In this document: piece after piece, positions 38,960 through 56,693 of the stretch
Layout: each line of letters starts with the position of its first letter
Numbering within the stretch: the first letter of the stretch is position 1
Program-made: the position numbers and the translations under genes
Notes under the pieces: model-generated
Databases searched by the model: none
Told to the model about the DNA's origin: nothing
Seen by the model: the letters and a program-made list of their open reading frames with translations, nothing else
Origin: Neoconidiobolus thromboides FSU 785
Lineage: Eukaryota > Entomophthoromycota > Entomophthoromycetes > Entomophthorales > Neoconidiobolaceae
DNA: 64,000 bases
Reading direction: 5' to 3'
NCBI GenBank assembly: GCA_025603075.1
Contig: MU626258.1
Location: 259,457-323,456, forward strand

Positions 38960-40972
38960 TTATATCAATTGATTTTTTAAAATATAACATTTGGGAACAA
39001 ACTCAATTTTTAATGGTGTAAAATGTTCTAAAAAGATTAATCCTAATTTTCTATAATAATAACGATTATCTTTAACATTTGAATTCTGATTATTGTTACT
39101 ATTGTCTTCATTCTTACTTTTAATAAGCAACGACAATGGATGAATACTTGTTACTCTATTTAGCCATAATTTTGGTGAAGTGATAATCACTTTATTAAAA
39201 CCATAGCTTATACCAATTACTTTCCAATTGATATCATTATTTATATTTGATTGTTCATTATTATTATTGAGATGAAATTTTGGATTATATGTAAGTAAGT
39301 AAGTATAATTTAAATACTCATTTGGTTGATTTAAATTCTCTAGTTTATCATAATTCCATTGTTCTTTATCACCAATTTCTAAAAATCTAGAAGCACCGTT
39401 CATAGCAGTAGCAACGTCCATATGAATATTGATTGTTTTATTTAAATTATTATCATATTTATTATTAATTTGATGAATCATATACAATGCTTCGCCACCA
39501 GGATAATTTAATGAGGATATAAATACTAATAACATAGTAATACAAAAACAAATGAATAAACACCAATTTAATAAAAACCGAGTTGTAAATGATGTTAATT
39601 TCCAATTTTTTTTGTTAATATAAGATAATAAAAATACAGTAGTACAAGTAGCTGATATATTCAATAAAGGTAGAATATAAATTATAAAACGCCATTCTTT
39701 ATGTTCGTGAATACTCATAAATGTAATATATGTTAATATTGGTAATGTAATTTTACTGTTAATTAATAAAAAGATTCTTGCCTCTTTTAAATTTCGAGTC
39801 AATTGATTTTTAGTTATTGATATTATACTTATTAACAATAATCCAATTATTGTCATTATATATGATATTCCGTTGATTTTAGGTAACGAATTGATAAAAT
39901 AATAATTAAAAGGAGATGTTCCCCATTCTTGACTCTTATTTAAGATAGCATTAAAATAAAATACGTAGCCTTCAGGCCATAGCCATGTATTTTTTATAAA
40001 TATGCTATTCTTCCAAAAATAACTATCAATTGTTATTGTGGTAACTAATCAGTTAATTAAGTATTATATAGTAATATAAATACAATTAGATTTACCTAAA
40101 CTTATTATAGTAACAAGTATTGTAATAAATAAAAGTTTCAAGAATCTAGATAGTTTGAAATAAAATGATAGATTGGTAATAATATCGGATAACCCTAAAA
40201 AGGCCAATAAAAAGAAAACTTCAGAACGAAATATCAAAGCAGTGGATAATAAAATTCCAACAAACTTAATAATTAACATGAATCTGATATTCTCCTCTTT
40301 ATCTTTACTTTGATATTTTTTATAAGGCTCTGATTTAGGTTCATCGATTTTTAAAATTATTAATTTCAACCAATACACAATTGAAAAATTGACTAGTATT
40401 AAAGCAAATATATTTGGTAATGTTCTTGTACACCAAAAGTTATAATGAAATGGTATTATCGAATATAATAAATACCAATATTCATATTTTTTAGCTATTT
40501 GTCTTAATTGTGTTCCAATGCTTAAAATAGATATCGAGGATGCTATACCTAATATACTTCTTGCTAAATGATATTAATATATTTTATAAAATTTATATTA
40601 TTGTATTTAGTTACCTAAATATAAATTCAATAATTTAACATTTAAATCCACTTTGATATTAAATGTATTGAAAAACAAATTGATAAAAAACGATAGTGAT
40701 TTAACAATGTGAGCTATAACAATACTACCTAAAAACGTACGTGGGACAACACCAGGAAATTGGATGTGATCAAACTTGATTATTAATTCATTGAATAAAA
40801 GAAATAGAGATAGGAATAAATTTACTTTATCAAGTCCTTTATATCCATAAGTAATTAAATCATGTATTGCTTGTATATTAAAACTTTCCTCTACTTTAGT
40901 ATAAGGGGCTAATATTAGATACAATATTGGTAAGAGTAAGGTTAAGAATCGTAGTATATAAATGCAATCCAT
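38960..40972 (-). CDS. ALG12: Dolichyl-P-Man alpha-1,6-mannosyltransferase (ALG12)
   Basis: Four exons: 40826-40972, 40615-40774, 40096-40563, 38960-40044; 619 residues. A GT-C multi-span enzyme of the ER. Family landmarks are [17 protein letters not shown] (with the catalytic Glu-Glu), [49 protein letters not shown] and DSYFWKNS... [20 protein letters not shown], then [14 protein letters not shown]12 adds the eighth mannose to the dolichol-linked N-glycan precursor. The first intron (40775-40825) is 51 nt, a multiple of three without stop, so it could be read through to add 17 residues. It is treated as an intron because ALG12 proteins run straight from the Gly/Leu-rich stretch into the FDH motif. 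The C-terminal lumenal half has Asn-rich inserts. Confidence 0.93.
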
Positions 40973-43502
<2,530 letters not shown>

Positions 43503-43894
43503 TAAATTAATTAAATGAAAATGATTGCTTTTTTTTCATAGATGGAAGAAATGAAGGATAGTTTGTTATTATAAAAAAATTGAATTATTAAAAATTATTA
43601 AAAAGTAGTAAATTTTGAGTATTTTTTTTCGTTGATCTATTTTATTTTAATCTGTAGTGTAAAGTATATTTTGGAATTATAAAATTGGAATTTCTATTTT
43701 TGATTTTGAATTTACGTGGCATATTGAAATTTCCAATTTCTAGTCACATCAATCATTTTCTGATCCAATAAAAAAAAGCCTAATTTTGAAAATTTAGTTA
43801 AAATTTCAAAGATATAAAAGCTTCAAACACTATAGCATCAATTATTTTTTTTTAAAAAACTTCAATTAACTTTTTCTTATCTAAATAAAAGAAA
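43503..43894. other. Intergenic gap
   Basis: About 390 bp of AT-rich DNA between two same-strand genes. Nothing recognised beyond a presumed 3' end and promoter. Confidence 0.4.
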
Positions 43895-46800
43895 ATGAGT
43901 AGTTTGCCAGTCTATTTACAAGCGGAATTATCCACTTTATCCAATGAAGCGAGACGTAAATTTCCTGAAATAAAAGAAGTAAGCTTCATTTTTCCAATAA
44001 ATGGCCTCAATTTAAAGCCTTCATTACCTTTCTTTAGGCATGTGAAAAAGTGATTATGATAATGAGGATAACAAAGGATAGAACAGCGAATGAGATAGCT
44101 GAAGGTAAAAACAAATAAATAGAGACGTCAAAAAAAAGAATTAAATAAACAATGTTCTGCAGACTTAGCTAAAACAGAAGAAACCTTAAAGCCCATTTAT
44201 TTGGCATGTAATAGTAAGATGCCAAAACTGATTTCAATAGCTATTGCTTGTTTACAAAAACTGATATTACATAAAGCGGTACCAGAGGTAATATCATCAC
44301 TTGATTTCAATCCCAAATGATGAAAAACTAATCGATTTTTATTCTTTTTTACATTAAAATGATAGAAATCTATTGGCAATATATTAAAAGTATTATCTGA
44401 GATATTAAACCATAACATTGAAGTACAACTAAGAGTATTACAAACAGTATTACCTTTATTAACGAATTATGATAACATTCAAGGGGAATTATTGAATTCG
44501 GTAAATTTATTAATCACTAACTAACATATTTTGTATTAATATTACTTGTTTTATTACATTTTAATAATAGGCCTTATTAATTTGTTTTCGCTTACAAGAA
44601 TCCAAAGTATCTGTCGTTAATAATACAGCAGCAGCTACTTTAAGACAGTTATTAATTATTATCTTTGATAAAAAAATCAAATTCTCGAATTTAGACCATT
44701 TAAATTATGATAAAGATATATTAGATAAAAGCATTGAACATGGTAAGCTAATCTATTTTATTATATATTATTTATGATTAATATTTTTTATATTCAAGAT
44801 ATACAAACTTTAGTATCTTGTTTATCACCTGATGCTAAAGATGCTTATTTTTTATTCCAAGTAAGCTTTATATTATTATAACATACTCTATTTGTTTATT
44901 CTTATACTGAATATTTAGGATTTATGTTATATGACAAATGGAGAAGCACCTTTATTATTAAAATTGAATTCTTTAAATCGTACTTTTGGGTTAGAATTAA
45001 TTGAATCGGTACTTACCAATCAAATTAAAGTATTTCAAGTGGTAAGTTAATTTAAATATCAAGAAACTATTATAAATATCAATACAATAATTTATTATTA
45101 TTATAGTATCCAGAATTTACTGCTTTATTAAGAGAAAAATTATGTCCGTTAATAATTCGTTCCTTTTCCGAAAAAGGAGATTTTCCACAAACAACACGTA
45201 TAATGAGATTGGTGTTTTTAATAATTCGATTGTTTAATCATGTTTTGGTAATATTTATGTATTCTCAACTAATAATTATAATAAACTAAGTTTTGAATTT
45301 TCATCCAATTAGGTAATGGAATGTGAAATCTTTATTTCTATGTTATTAAAAGCGCTAGAAAGCGATAATATATTATGGCATCGAGTATTAGCAGCCGAAG
45401 TTATTAAGGGTATATGTAATGATTTTAGATTATTAAAATCCATTTATAAAGGCTATGACAGAGATACTTCATCCGATGGAAGTTCCAACTTATTTCGAGA
45501 TATAATTAATATATTAAATAAGCTAATTAATGAAAATCCAATGCAATTTAGAAATTTAATGAATTCAAATTCATTATCTTTAGAATTAAATCAGGCTAAT
45601 TCTCAATCAAATTCAATTGATCAGAATGTGTTTTCAGTCAATAATTCGGCTATGAAAATACAATGGTAATCTACTTTGTTTATATTTAGGCTAGCTATTT
45701 TTAATTATTATTTTTATTATTAGTATCGATTTGTTAGATAAAGCAGATGCTCCTAATATACCCTCTGGTTATATGTTGTTTATAGCTTTAAATTCGATAG
45801 AATCCATAATTAATGGATTATGTATGGATATAATACCCAATTTTAGAAGAACAGATAATAATAATAATAGTAATATTAATAATAACAATATTAATAGTAA
45901 TATAGCAACTGACAGTAACGAAAGTATGGAGCCATATGATAAATCTTTATTTTTAATTGAAAACAATAATGACAATATGTTAATTAAAGAAATGGTCAAA
46001 TTATCTTGGACTGGTATGTTAGCTGGATTAAGTTTTTTAGCTAAATTACCCATGGATAAAGTATTGACTTTATTAGTAGTTGATTGTTTAAAAAATTTTA
46101 CTTTAATTACAGCTTTATTCCAATTAAATGATGCAAGAGATGCTTTTTTATCGTGTTTATCTCAACATTCTTATCCTTATTCGAACACCATTTTATTAGA
46201 TAAATCATCTTTTAATAATAGTGATAATAATAATTATTTATCTAATATTTATAGTCCTTCTATGAGTAATGCTTCTATTCCTATTATTACAGAAAGACAT
46301 GTAATGTTTTTGAAATCTATTTTGTATATTGCGAGTAAATTAAGTGATGTATTAGAGCAATCTTGGTTGACTATTTTGGAAACATTACAAACAATTCAGC
46401 ATTTATTACAAACATCTTTTAAAAGCGGAGGACATAAAGTAAGTTCATATTCGACTAAAGAAGAACATTTATTTTTTGGTAAAGATAAATTAAATGAAAT
46501 GGAAATCAATTTATTACAATCAGATATCAAATTGTTTTTTGAAAATGTTAAATATTTAAATGAAGAAAGTTATAATTGTTTTATTACTTGTTTAATTAAA
46601 TTGGCAGCTGAATCGAATGGTAATAAATTCATTGATTTAGAATATATCAAAAAAGAAAAGGAATTAAATGAAGAAAAGCAATTATTATCATCGTCATCAT
46701 CAGTATCAATAAAAACAAATTTAAGGTCCGAAGAATCCTTATTTTCAGTAGAACAATTAAGATCAGTATGTTTATCTTCAATGCCTCGGTTAATTAATCA

Positions 46801-47531
46801 AGAAGATCATCAATTATGGGATTTAATTTTAAATAATTTAATTAATATGGCTAATAAAGATAGTACTAATTTCGGTATTCGTACACAAATATGTGAAACA
46901 ATCTCTGACTTAATATTAACTGGTATGAATTGTGCTGCTTCTTTAAGATTAGATACTAATAAAAGATTACAATTTCAAATGGTATTACCTTTAGCTCAAT
47001 TAATGGGGATTGAAAAATATCAATTGATTAAAGAATCAACACCAATTCATGCTATTTTACAAAAATGTGCTTTAGAAATTTTAGATAAGCTATTGCATAA
47101 TTCAGGCCATTCATTTACTTATTGTTGGAATATTGTATTTGATATACTTTTATTTGCTTGTCCAGAAAATTTCAATTCAGATCTTTCAATTAACAATACA
47201 TATTCTATTATGGAAGAAACAGATCATTCTAGCATTAGTTCTAATAGTCGAAATATACCGTCCATTAAATTAGTTCGAATTGCTTTCCCTTGTCTACAAC
47301 TAATTTGTACTGATTTTTTACCTCCTTTACCCTTAGATTGTTTATTTAATTGCATTATTACTGTTTCTAGATTTGGATTACAATTAGAAGACTTAAACAC
47401 AAGTTTAACTAGTATTTCTATGTTATGGAATGTTTTAGATTTTATTCAAAAATCATTGGATAATAATAAGTTGGAATTACAATTACAAGATAAAAAATTA
47501 GATTTTTTAGAATTTGAAATTATTGATTTTG

Positions 47532-47576
<45 letters not shown>

Positions 47577-49867
47577 TAGGCATAATGTTAAGTCAATTGT
47601 ATTTATTAACATTAAACCAACTAACTAAAATGGGATTAGATTCACGACCAGAAGTAAGAAATGGAGCTATACAAACACTATTTCGAACAATTAATAATAA
47701 TGGACAAAATATACCATTAATTTTATGGAATACAATAATATGGAAAATACTATATTCATTTGTTGATAAAGTTAATTTGTATTATTCTAAAGCATGTTCA
47801 ACAACAGCAGATAAAATGCCTGAGTTTTCGGATATGATGTTTCACCATTCTAGAAATACAGCACAAAAACAATGGGATGAAACAAGAGTATTAATAATTC
47901 ATGGATTAACTAATTTATATAAAGAATTTTTGGGTTGCTTGATTAATAGTTATCAGTTTTTAGAAGGATGGAAATTAATGTTAATTTATTTAAAAGAAGC
48001 TATTTTAATGGATTCTTATGAAGTTTCTTTATGTTCTGTTAAAGCATTTAATAAACTGTTTATGAAAAACGAAAACTTCAATCAGCTAAATAAGGAGATT
48101 ATAAAAGAAATATGGTTATCAGGTTGGATAATATGGAAACAATTAGGTATTGAAATATGTAATAAAGATGAAATAAATGTTAAAATAACACCATTATGTG
48201 CTCCAATAGCACTACAAAAAGAAGGGGAAGTAATAACAGCATTATTAGAACCCATATTATTACCTAAAGTGCAACGAATTCAACAAAATGTATTTGTATG
48301 CTATATAGAAATATACTCATTATTATTAAATCAATTACAATTAAATGATTTTAATAAGAATGATTTTAATGAATTATTTTTAATATTTTACAATATTATT
48401 AGCTATGATTCCTATGATGAGCTTATTAATGATATTAACAATTGTTCTCAGCTACAAATTCAATTTATTAAAATTATTGAGAGATTACAAAAAGATGGTA
48501 ATTTACAATTAAAATTATTTTTATTACAACATTTACCAAAATTTGGTTTATTGTCAATTGATGAAAATCAATTAATAGATAATAATGATAATAATAATAA
48601 AGGAAATAATAATAGAGGAAATAATTATGTTAAATTAAGTTGTTTAATATTAGAAATAATTGGTAATATTTTTCCAGATGTTTCAGATCAAGACAAACTA
48701 TATGAAGATATTAATATATTAAAGAATGTTTATAATATAATAGAAACTGTACTAAAACAAAAATATCAATTAATGGATGAAATTCGTACTAATAATAATA
48801 ATCAATTAATTCGATGGAAATTAAGTAATAAATTATATAATCAATTGAATGAAGAAATATTTAATTTTATAATTAAAAATTCCATTAATGAAGATAATGA
48901 ATTTCAATTATTGACTAAAATATTAAATATTGCAAATGAGTTTTTTAAAAAGGGTCAATTTATACAAACTCAATTATCAATTCAACAATTAGAACTGGAT
49001 GAGAAATTAGAAATGGAAACATTAATTTTATTATTTAAAAATTATATTAAATTATTTCAAAAAAAAGAAAACAAGATTAAGGAAGATAAATTACTGTTGA
49101 AATTTATTAATTTGTTTTTTGAGATTTCTATTATGGATTTGAACTCAACTAGTCAAGGAGAGTTACCTTTACCTCTTCCTATTTTGATTAAAGAACAATT
49201 ATCTTTTTTAGCATTAAGATGTTTAATTTCAATTTGTATGGATGAAGAAAAGAGTAAGTATATAACAATCAATAATATATAATAATATTAACTATTAATA
49301 ATAGGGACATTATTAATTCATGCTAAAGAAGAAAAGCAAGTAAATAATATTAATAAAACGGAAGATTCAGATGAAGAAGAAGAAGAATTCAATTTGAATT
49401 TAAATTTTAAATTGATTTTTGAAATGAAAATACCCAATAATTTGAAAAAACTAGCTGCTCCAATTTTACTAGAAAGATGCTATATTATATTAAATCGATT
49501 TTCAACTTCTATCCCGACATTCGGAAAAAGACCTTTACCTAGGTATTTATTTTATTTATTATAATCAATAACTAATTGTATAACTTTTATTAACATTATT
49601 AGATTACAAAGAGACGAAATTTTATTTTTATTACGTCATTTAAGTGAATTAGAATTACCAATGAATACATTTGAAAATTTTAATAATTTAAAATTCATAT
49701 CAACAAATGATAATGCTACCAATTTACAATATTTCAATTCAAAAACACCTCACTTATTTTTATTTTATCCTTGCTTAATTGATATATTAAATTGTAAAGA
49801 TGCAGCTATTGTAGATAGAGTAGCTATTTGTTTAAAAAAAATTGGAAGTCAATTAGGTTTGTTGTAG
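43895..49867 (+). CDS. MON2: Mon2 Golgi/endosome trafficking scaffold
   Basis: Twelve exons: 43895-43978, 44038-44104, 44163-44287, 44366-44500, 44571-44742, 44799-44860, 44919-45041, 45107-45247, 45313-45665, 45724-49253, 49305-49542, 49603-49867; 1764 residues. The first ~230 residues fit the DCB domain of Sec7/Mon2 proteins: LPVYLQAELSTLSNEARRKF, FPEIKEACEKVIMIMR, then NTAAATLRQLLIIIFDKK. A HUS-like region, LSLNRTFGLELIESVL-type sequence (LLLKLNSLNRTFGLELIE) and long HEAT-like helical repeats follow. DSRPEVRNGAIQTLFRTINN and KLMLIYLKEAI are typical Mon2 C-terminal blocks. There is no Sec7 GEF domain, which separates Mon2 from Arf-GEFs. Mon2 works with Dop1 and Neo1 in endosome-to-Golgi recycling. 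One exon is 3.5 kb while the others are short. A poly-Asn run of about 14 residues lies in the middle. Confidence 0.9.
47530..47574. repeat. (AAT)n coding microsatellite in MON2
   Basis: Run of AAT codons encoding about 14 consecutive asparagines after an FDN motif; in frame, likely length-variable. Confidence 0.9.
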
Positions 49868-50093
49868 AATTGAAGGGAGAAAAAAGAGAGAATAGGAGAT
49901 ATAATGAAATTGATGAGAATAATAAAGTACATACTAAAATTTTAAATGTTCAATTTTTTAATGTTAATTTATAAAATGAAAATTTCAATTTATTAAATAT
50001 AAAAATAAATAAAATGATTATTAAATTAAAAAGAGAAACTGAGTTCCAATTAAAATAAAGAAGAATAAAGAATAAGATGGAAGAAATGAATAT

Positions 50094-52387
<2,294 letters not shown>

Positions 52388-52662
52388 TTTTCTTTTAATA
52401 AAAATAATATCTAATTGAAAACTAATCTAAAAGTTTAATTAAATTTTTTTATTTTATTTTTATCCGTGACTGTTTTTAGGATTTACGTTAACAAATAGCT
52501 CCACCAATCAAGTGCATTTAAATTTTCAGTTAATCAACTTGAATTATTTGAAAAAAAACTAAGCCAAAAAAATATATAATTCAAAAATTCCATTCAAAAA
52601 AAGCAATTCATTTAAATTATACATAAAAAGAACTTTCAAATTTATTATCCCAAAAAAGAGCT

Positions 52663-53900
52663 TTAAAGTGAGTGTTTTTGATTTGGCATACCTAACTCAA
52701 TCAACTTATTAAATGCAACAGCAAAATCTTTAAAGAATCTTTCTTTATCATTAGCATATAATTCGACCCATTCTCTCCAAGGTTGTTCTAATAAAGCCAT
52801 ATCAGTAGGTAACATCATTAATTCTTTATCTTCATTTTCAAATTGTTCAGGTCCATTCCATTCTCTTTTAGTCCATTTTTGACGTAATAATTGAATGAAG
52901 CTAATTAAATAAAAAAAACATATTTGTTAATTGTACTATAATAAAAATTCACACGTCACATATTATAAAGAGAAGCTTACTATTGATTAGAAAATCGAAT
53001 TGGGTTGACTACCCATTTACCATCGTAACCTGAACGATCAGTATGACAACGACCTCTAGAAATAAAATAAATATATTACACAGTAAATTAGCTTGAGTTT
53101 CAACTTACAACACATGACAACCAATAAGAACTACTGTTTCTTGAATTGAAAATGGCATAGCTTTACAAAATACATCTTTAATATGTTCAGTACCTTGAGA
53201 AGCATCAGGTAAACGTCCATGCATTGGGCATAGATCTTTACTTTTAAGATCTGGGCGACCTAAATCAATAAAGAAGAGAAGATCAGTATACTGATTGGGC
53301 TAATCATAAGTCAATAAAACTAACCTGGTCTCCATGGAATAATTGGACCTTTCATATGTTCAATAGAAACAGCACCAGCTAAACTAAATAAATTAAGAAA
53401 ATTAAATATTAGTAAAATCAATAGAATATTTACGTCCATAAATCCGCTTTTGTTATCCAATTATGTTTTTGATAAATAGGTTCTAATTTCTATATAGTTT
53501 TATATAGATTAATATTTATTACTTTACTTTACATATTATTAAATAACTACTTACTTCAATAGCAATATGTAAACCAGCATTAGCAGGGTCATTAGTAGTC
53601 ATACTCATCATACCAGTACATGAACCACCAGGTACTTTATCGCTTTGGAAATAAGTACCACTTACATGCCAAGCTGAATAAGTTTTATTAATATTTTATT
53701 ACAAAGACAGCAAGTAATATATTTACCTAAACGTACAAATAAAGGACCATAACTACCATCTATTATTTCCAATATATTAAATTATAAATTATTTTATCTG
53801 ATGTAAATAGCTGGTGCTTACCTTCGTAATCTGTATTATTAGTCAAAAAATCAATGATATCTTTTTTGACAGGTATATATTTTTCAGGGAATTTATACAT
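52663..53900 (-). CDS. Class I haem peroxidase (cytochrome c peroxidase-like)
   Basis: Eight coding exons: 53822-53900, 53727-53759, 53555-53673, 53434-53489, 53325-53383, 53109-53259, 52981-53055, 52663-52900; 269 residues. Distal haem residues Arg36, Trp39 and His40 ([12 protein letters not shown]), the proximal His164 (LIGCHVLGRCH) and a Trp at 180 (GYDGKW), in the place of cytochrome c peroxidase Trp191, are all present. Also visible are [27 protein letters not shown] and [16 protein letters not shown]. It reduces hydrogen peroxide; the electron donor is cytochrome c or ascorbate. No mitochondrial presequence precedes MYKFPEKY, so it resembles the cytosolic CCP2-type fungal group. A spliced 5' leader is likely (intron 53901-53970), since no in-frame ATG lies upstream. 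One intron uses a GTTAGT donor (at 53324). Confidence 0.92.
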
Positions 53901-55425
53901 CTATAGTTTGGAATTTAACATTAGTTGTTTTATCCTTATATAAAATCTATAATATTTGACTTAACTCACCTTGAATCTAATATTTATTGATGAATAGGTT
54001 GATAAAAGATAATCTTTATTTATAGTTTATTTATTAAAATCTCATCTATTCTTTAAATAATTTAATTAACCAATTAAAGCTAGAATTGATACATGTCCTA
54101 TTTTCAAGCTTAAGCGATCATAAATTGATACCAATCAAATTTATATTATTGAATCTTAAACTCCGTTAATATCGAAAACATTGGTTCTATAATTTACATG
54201 TGATTTTGATGCTTTTAACTTAAATTATTGAAAATTGAATAAAGTGAGGTGTTTTTTATTGATCAAGTTAAGCAGCGAATTTTTGGAATTTGGAATTTTT
54301 CAAGATAGCTGAAAACTGGGAGGTATTAAAAATAAGAAAATTAATTAGCATATATAGCAACTATGCTTTTTTACTTTACAAAAAACGATGAATCAGAAAA
54401 ACAGAAAATAATAGAATCTAATCTTCTAACAACTACAAGCACAAGACATTTATATTTAAAATAGCTTGTGTTATTTTGATAATCCTAATTGTTACAACTT
54501 TAGTGCTGAAAAAATAGCAAGGAAAATTAATAAAGGAAAAACAGAGGGTTTCAAAGATCTATTGACAATAAACAAACATCTTTATGAACAAAATAAAGTC
54601 AAAGTTTTTTAGACTTACAAAATATGTCTCAAACTTAATATTTATTTTATTCTATTCAAATATGATCTCGAAAATATATAAAAGATTGTGTCTAGTAAAT
54701 ATAGATTTTAAAAAAACCCTTACTTAAGTATCTTTTAAGCCTAGCTTGTAAAATAAAATAAAATAAAACTTTAAAGTATATGTCAAAAATTAATAGACTT
54801 TTTTATTTTTAATACTGCCTTGTTCTTGGATTATTAAATGGTTTCAACAGTTTTTTTTCCTATTTTGTCTATTTTGCTTGTTTTTGTTAAACACATTGAT
54901 GTATCAATAATTCTTAACCCTTTCATTATTGACAAATTCAGTTTTTTTATTTCATCATCTGATTTTACTCTGTGTGAAATATCGCTCTGTCACCCCCATG
55001 ATTGATTATAGTATAATAACTATTTAAGTTGTTATGCTCTCGAGTTTAGAGATAATCAATCCCATGCTCTTATTTTTATTTACCATGAGAATTCCTAGCT
55101 TCATTCCAAAAAATACTATCCCTCGTTTTGATATCCATACTTGTCAGAATATAAAAGAGATTTTAGAATATAGTAGCTCGAGACTTTTTGACTGAATTAT
55201 TCCCTAATATCTCATACATTTAACAAAGCCACTAAATTTTCTCAATAGTATTTTACATAGATTTACAGTAGTATTGTCTATTCTATTTGTCTTACATAGT
55301 TCGTAGCCTATTACATGCTGTTCTCTATGATTCAATTCTATCTTAGTCATACAAACTAAGACCTTTCGACTTACAGTGTAGTCAACCAGACAATAGCTGT
55401 TTTTGACTCTAATCACTGAGCACTA

Positions 55426-55517
55426 GATTTCACAGTTTCATCACTTTTCCATTTTTTAAGCGCTATTTGAGAAGAAAAATTATTAGTAAAATTCCTAAAT
55501 AAAAAATACATTTCCAT
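55426..55517 (+). mobile_element. MITE-like repeat, copy 9 (left end lost)
   Basis: Core AGCGCTATTTGAGAAGAAA with a right end AATACATTTCCAT. The left terminal repeat is missing. Confidence 0.7.
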
Positions 55518-55800
55518 TATTTGAATTATTAATAACTAAGTTGATAAATAGTCAAAAGGCAAGTAGTTGTAATAATAAATGAAAACTATTATTATATTGT
55601 TTGTATTATATAAAAATGATTAATTGTAGTTTTATGACCAATCGTTTTCTCCTATGTAGTTATTTGTTAATTTATTTACTTGATAGCAAATCTGCAATGT
55701 TGACTATAGAAGTTGATAATAAATATTTTTTAATAAGGTTTTATAGGGGAATATGTATTTATTTACATATGATAACTTTGACTAATATCAATATATCAAT

Positions 55801-55906
55801 ATATGGGGATGTATTTTTGTATTTAAGAATTTTACTAACGATTTTTCCGCCCAAATAGCGCTTAAAAAATGGAAAAAACAATGAAGCCAAAAAAACACCC
55901 TCATAT
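55801..55906 (-). mobile_element. MITE-like repeat, copy 10 (full length)
   Basis: Bounded by ATATGGGGATGT and ACACCCTCATAT. Core in reverse orientation, CGCCCAAATAGCGCTT. Confidence 0.85.
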
Positions 55907-56070
55907 AGTCTATATATTAGTAAAAGCCTTGCTAATCTAGAAATTTTTATTAAATCTAAAAATTCTGCTAACTTGCAACATAAATTATAATAAAATAGTT
56001 TAAACCCGTTGGGTACTTTTACTTTTTAATGAAGAATTTATTTTTATAAAATTTTAAATAGTTTTTAAAC

Positions 56071-56223
56071 TATGGGTATGTATTTTTTTGTTTAGGAATT
56101 TTACTAATAATCTTTACACTCTCATATAATTTTTTTTTTAGTTCTACCACTTCATTTTTTTCAAATACTATTCAATTGTAAAGATTATTAGTAAAATTCT
56201 TAAACAAAAAGTACACCCTCATA
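56071..56223. mobile_element. Foldback element derived from the MITE-like family
   Basis: Two arms of about 48 bp (56071-56118 and 56177-56223), both matching the same end of the repeat (TATGGGTATGTATTTTTTTG on the left; reverse complement on the right). They face each other around a 58-bp AT-rich loop. The usual AGCGCTATTTGAG core is absent. Confidence 0.8.
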
Positions 56224-56626
56224 ATGATAAAAAATACGATCCTAATTTTTAAAAATTAAAATCAATTTTAATTTACTAAAAAAGGAAGGCATTTTAAGGG
56301 CTTTAAACTATGTAAAGGAGTATAAATATGGGGTTACTGTTATGAAAAAAAAACTTATATGTTAAACAACTATATCTTAATAATGAAGCAGAGTAACTTT
56401 CAAACAATACCAATTTCAGCGTCTTATTCTTAATTCTGTATATAGTCAATTTTGCTTAAAAGTGTACTTGTTTCAACAAAAATTCAAAATTGCCGGAGAA
56501 AATAAATCCAATTGAATTACCTCAAAAATAAGCTCCGAATATTGAAAAAGATCAATAATTGTTAAGTTTTTAAAAAATGGTTGAAAAATAAGGGACAAGT
56601 GATATAGGAGAGATCGAATCAATAAG

Positions 56627-56635
56627 TATAAAAAG
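56627..56635 (+). promoter_or_regulatory. TATA box of the desaturase gene
   Basis: TATAAAAAG lies 67 bp before the ATG at 56694. Confidence 0.45.
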
Positions 56636-56693
56636 ATAATCAATATAAATATTCAGAAACTTCAGGTTTCTTTTATTAAATTCAATATACAAA

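Larger units (their letters stand above)
53971..56693. other. Intergenic region with repeat cluster
   Basis: About 2.7 kb of AT-rich DNA. It holds MITE-like copies 9 and 10, the foldback element (56071-56223) and the TATA box of the desaturase gene. Short frames inside it are repeat-derived or unsupported. Confidence 0.45.

Noticed and set aside
43710-43745. Short similarity to 25050-25095 (GCATATTGAAAT, CCAATTTCT)
   Set aside because: Only about 20 matching bases in AT-rich DNA, with an insertion; could be chance.
55601-55858. 85-codon frame near the repeat cluster
   Set aside because: Its end is MITE-like copy 10 and the rest has no family likeness or signal of coding use.
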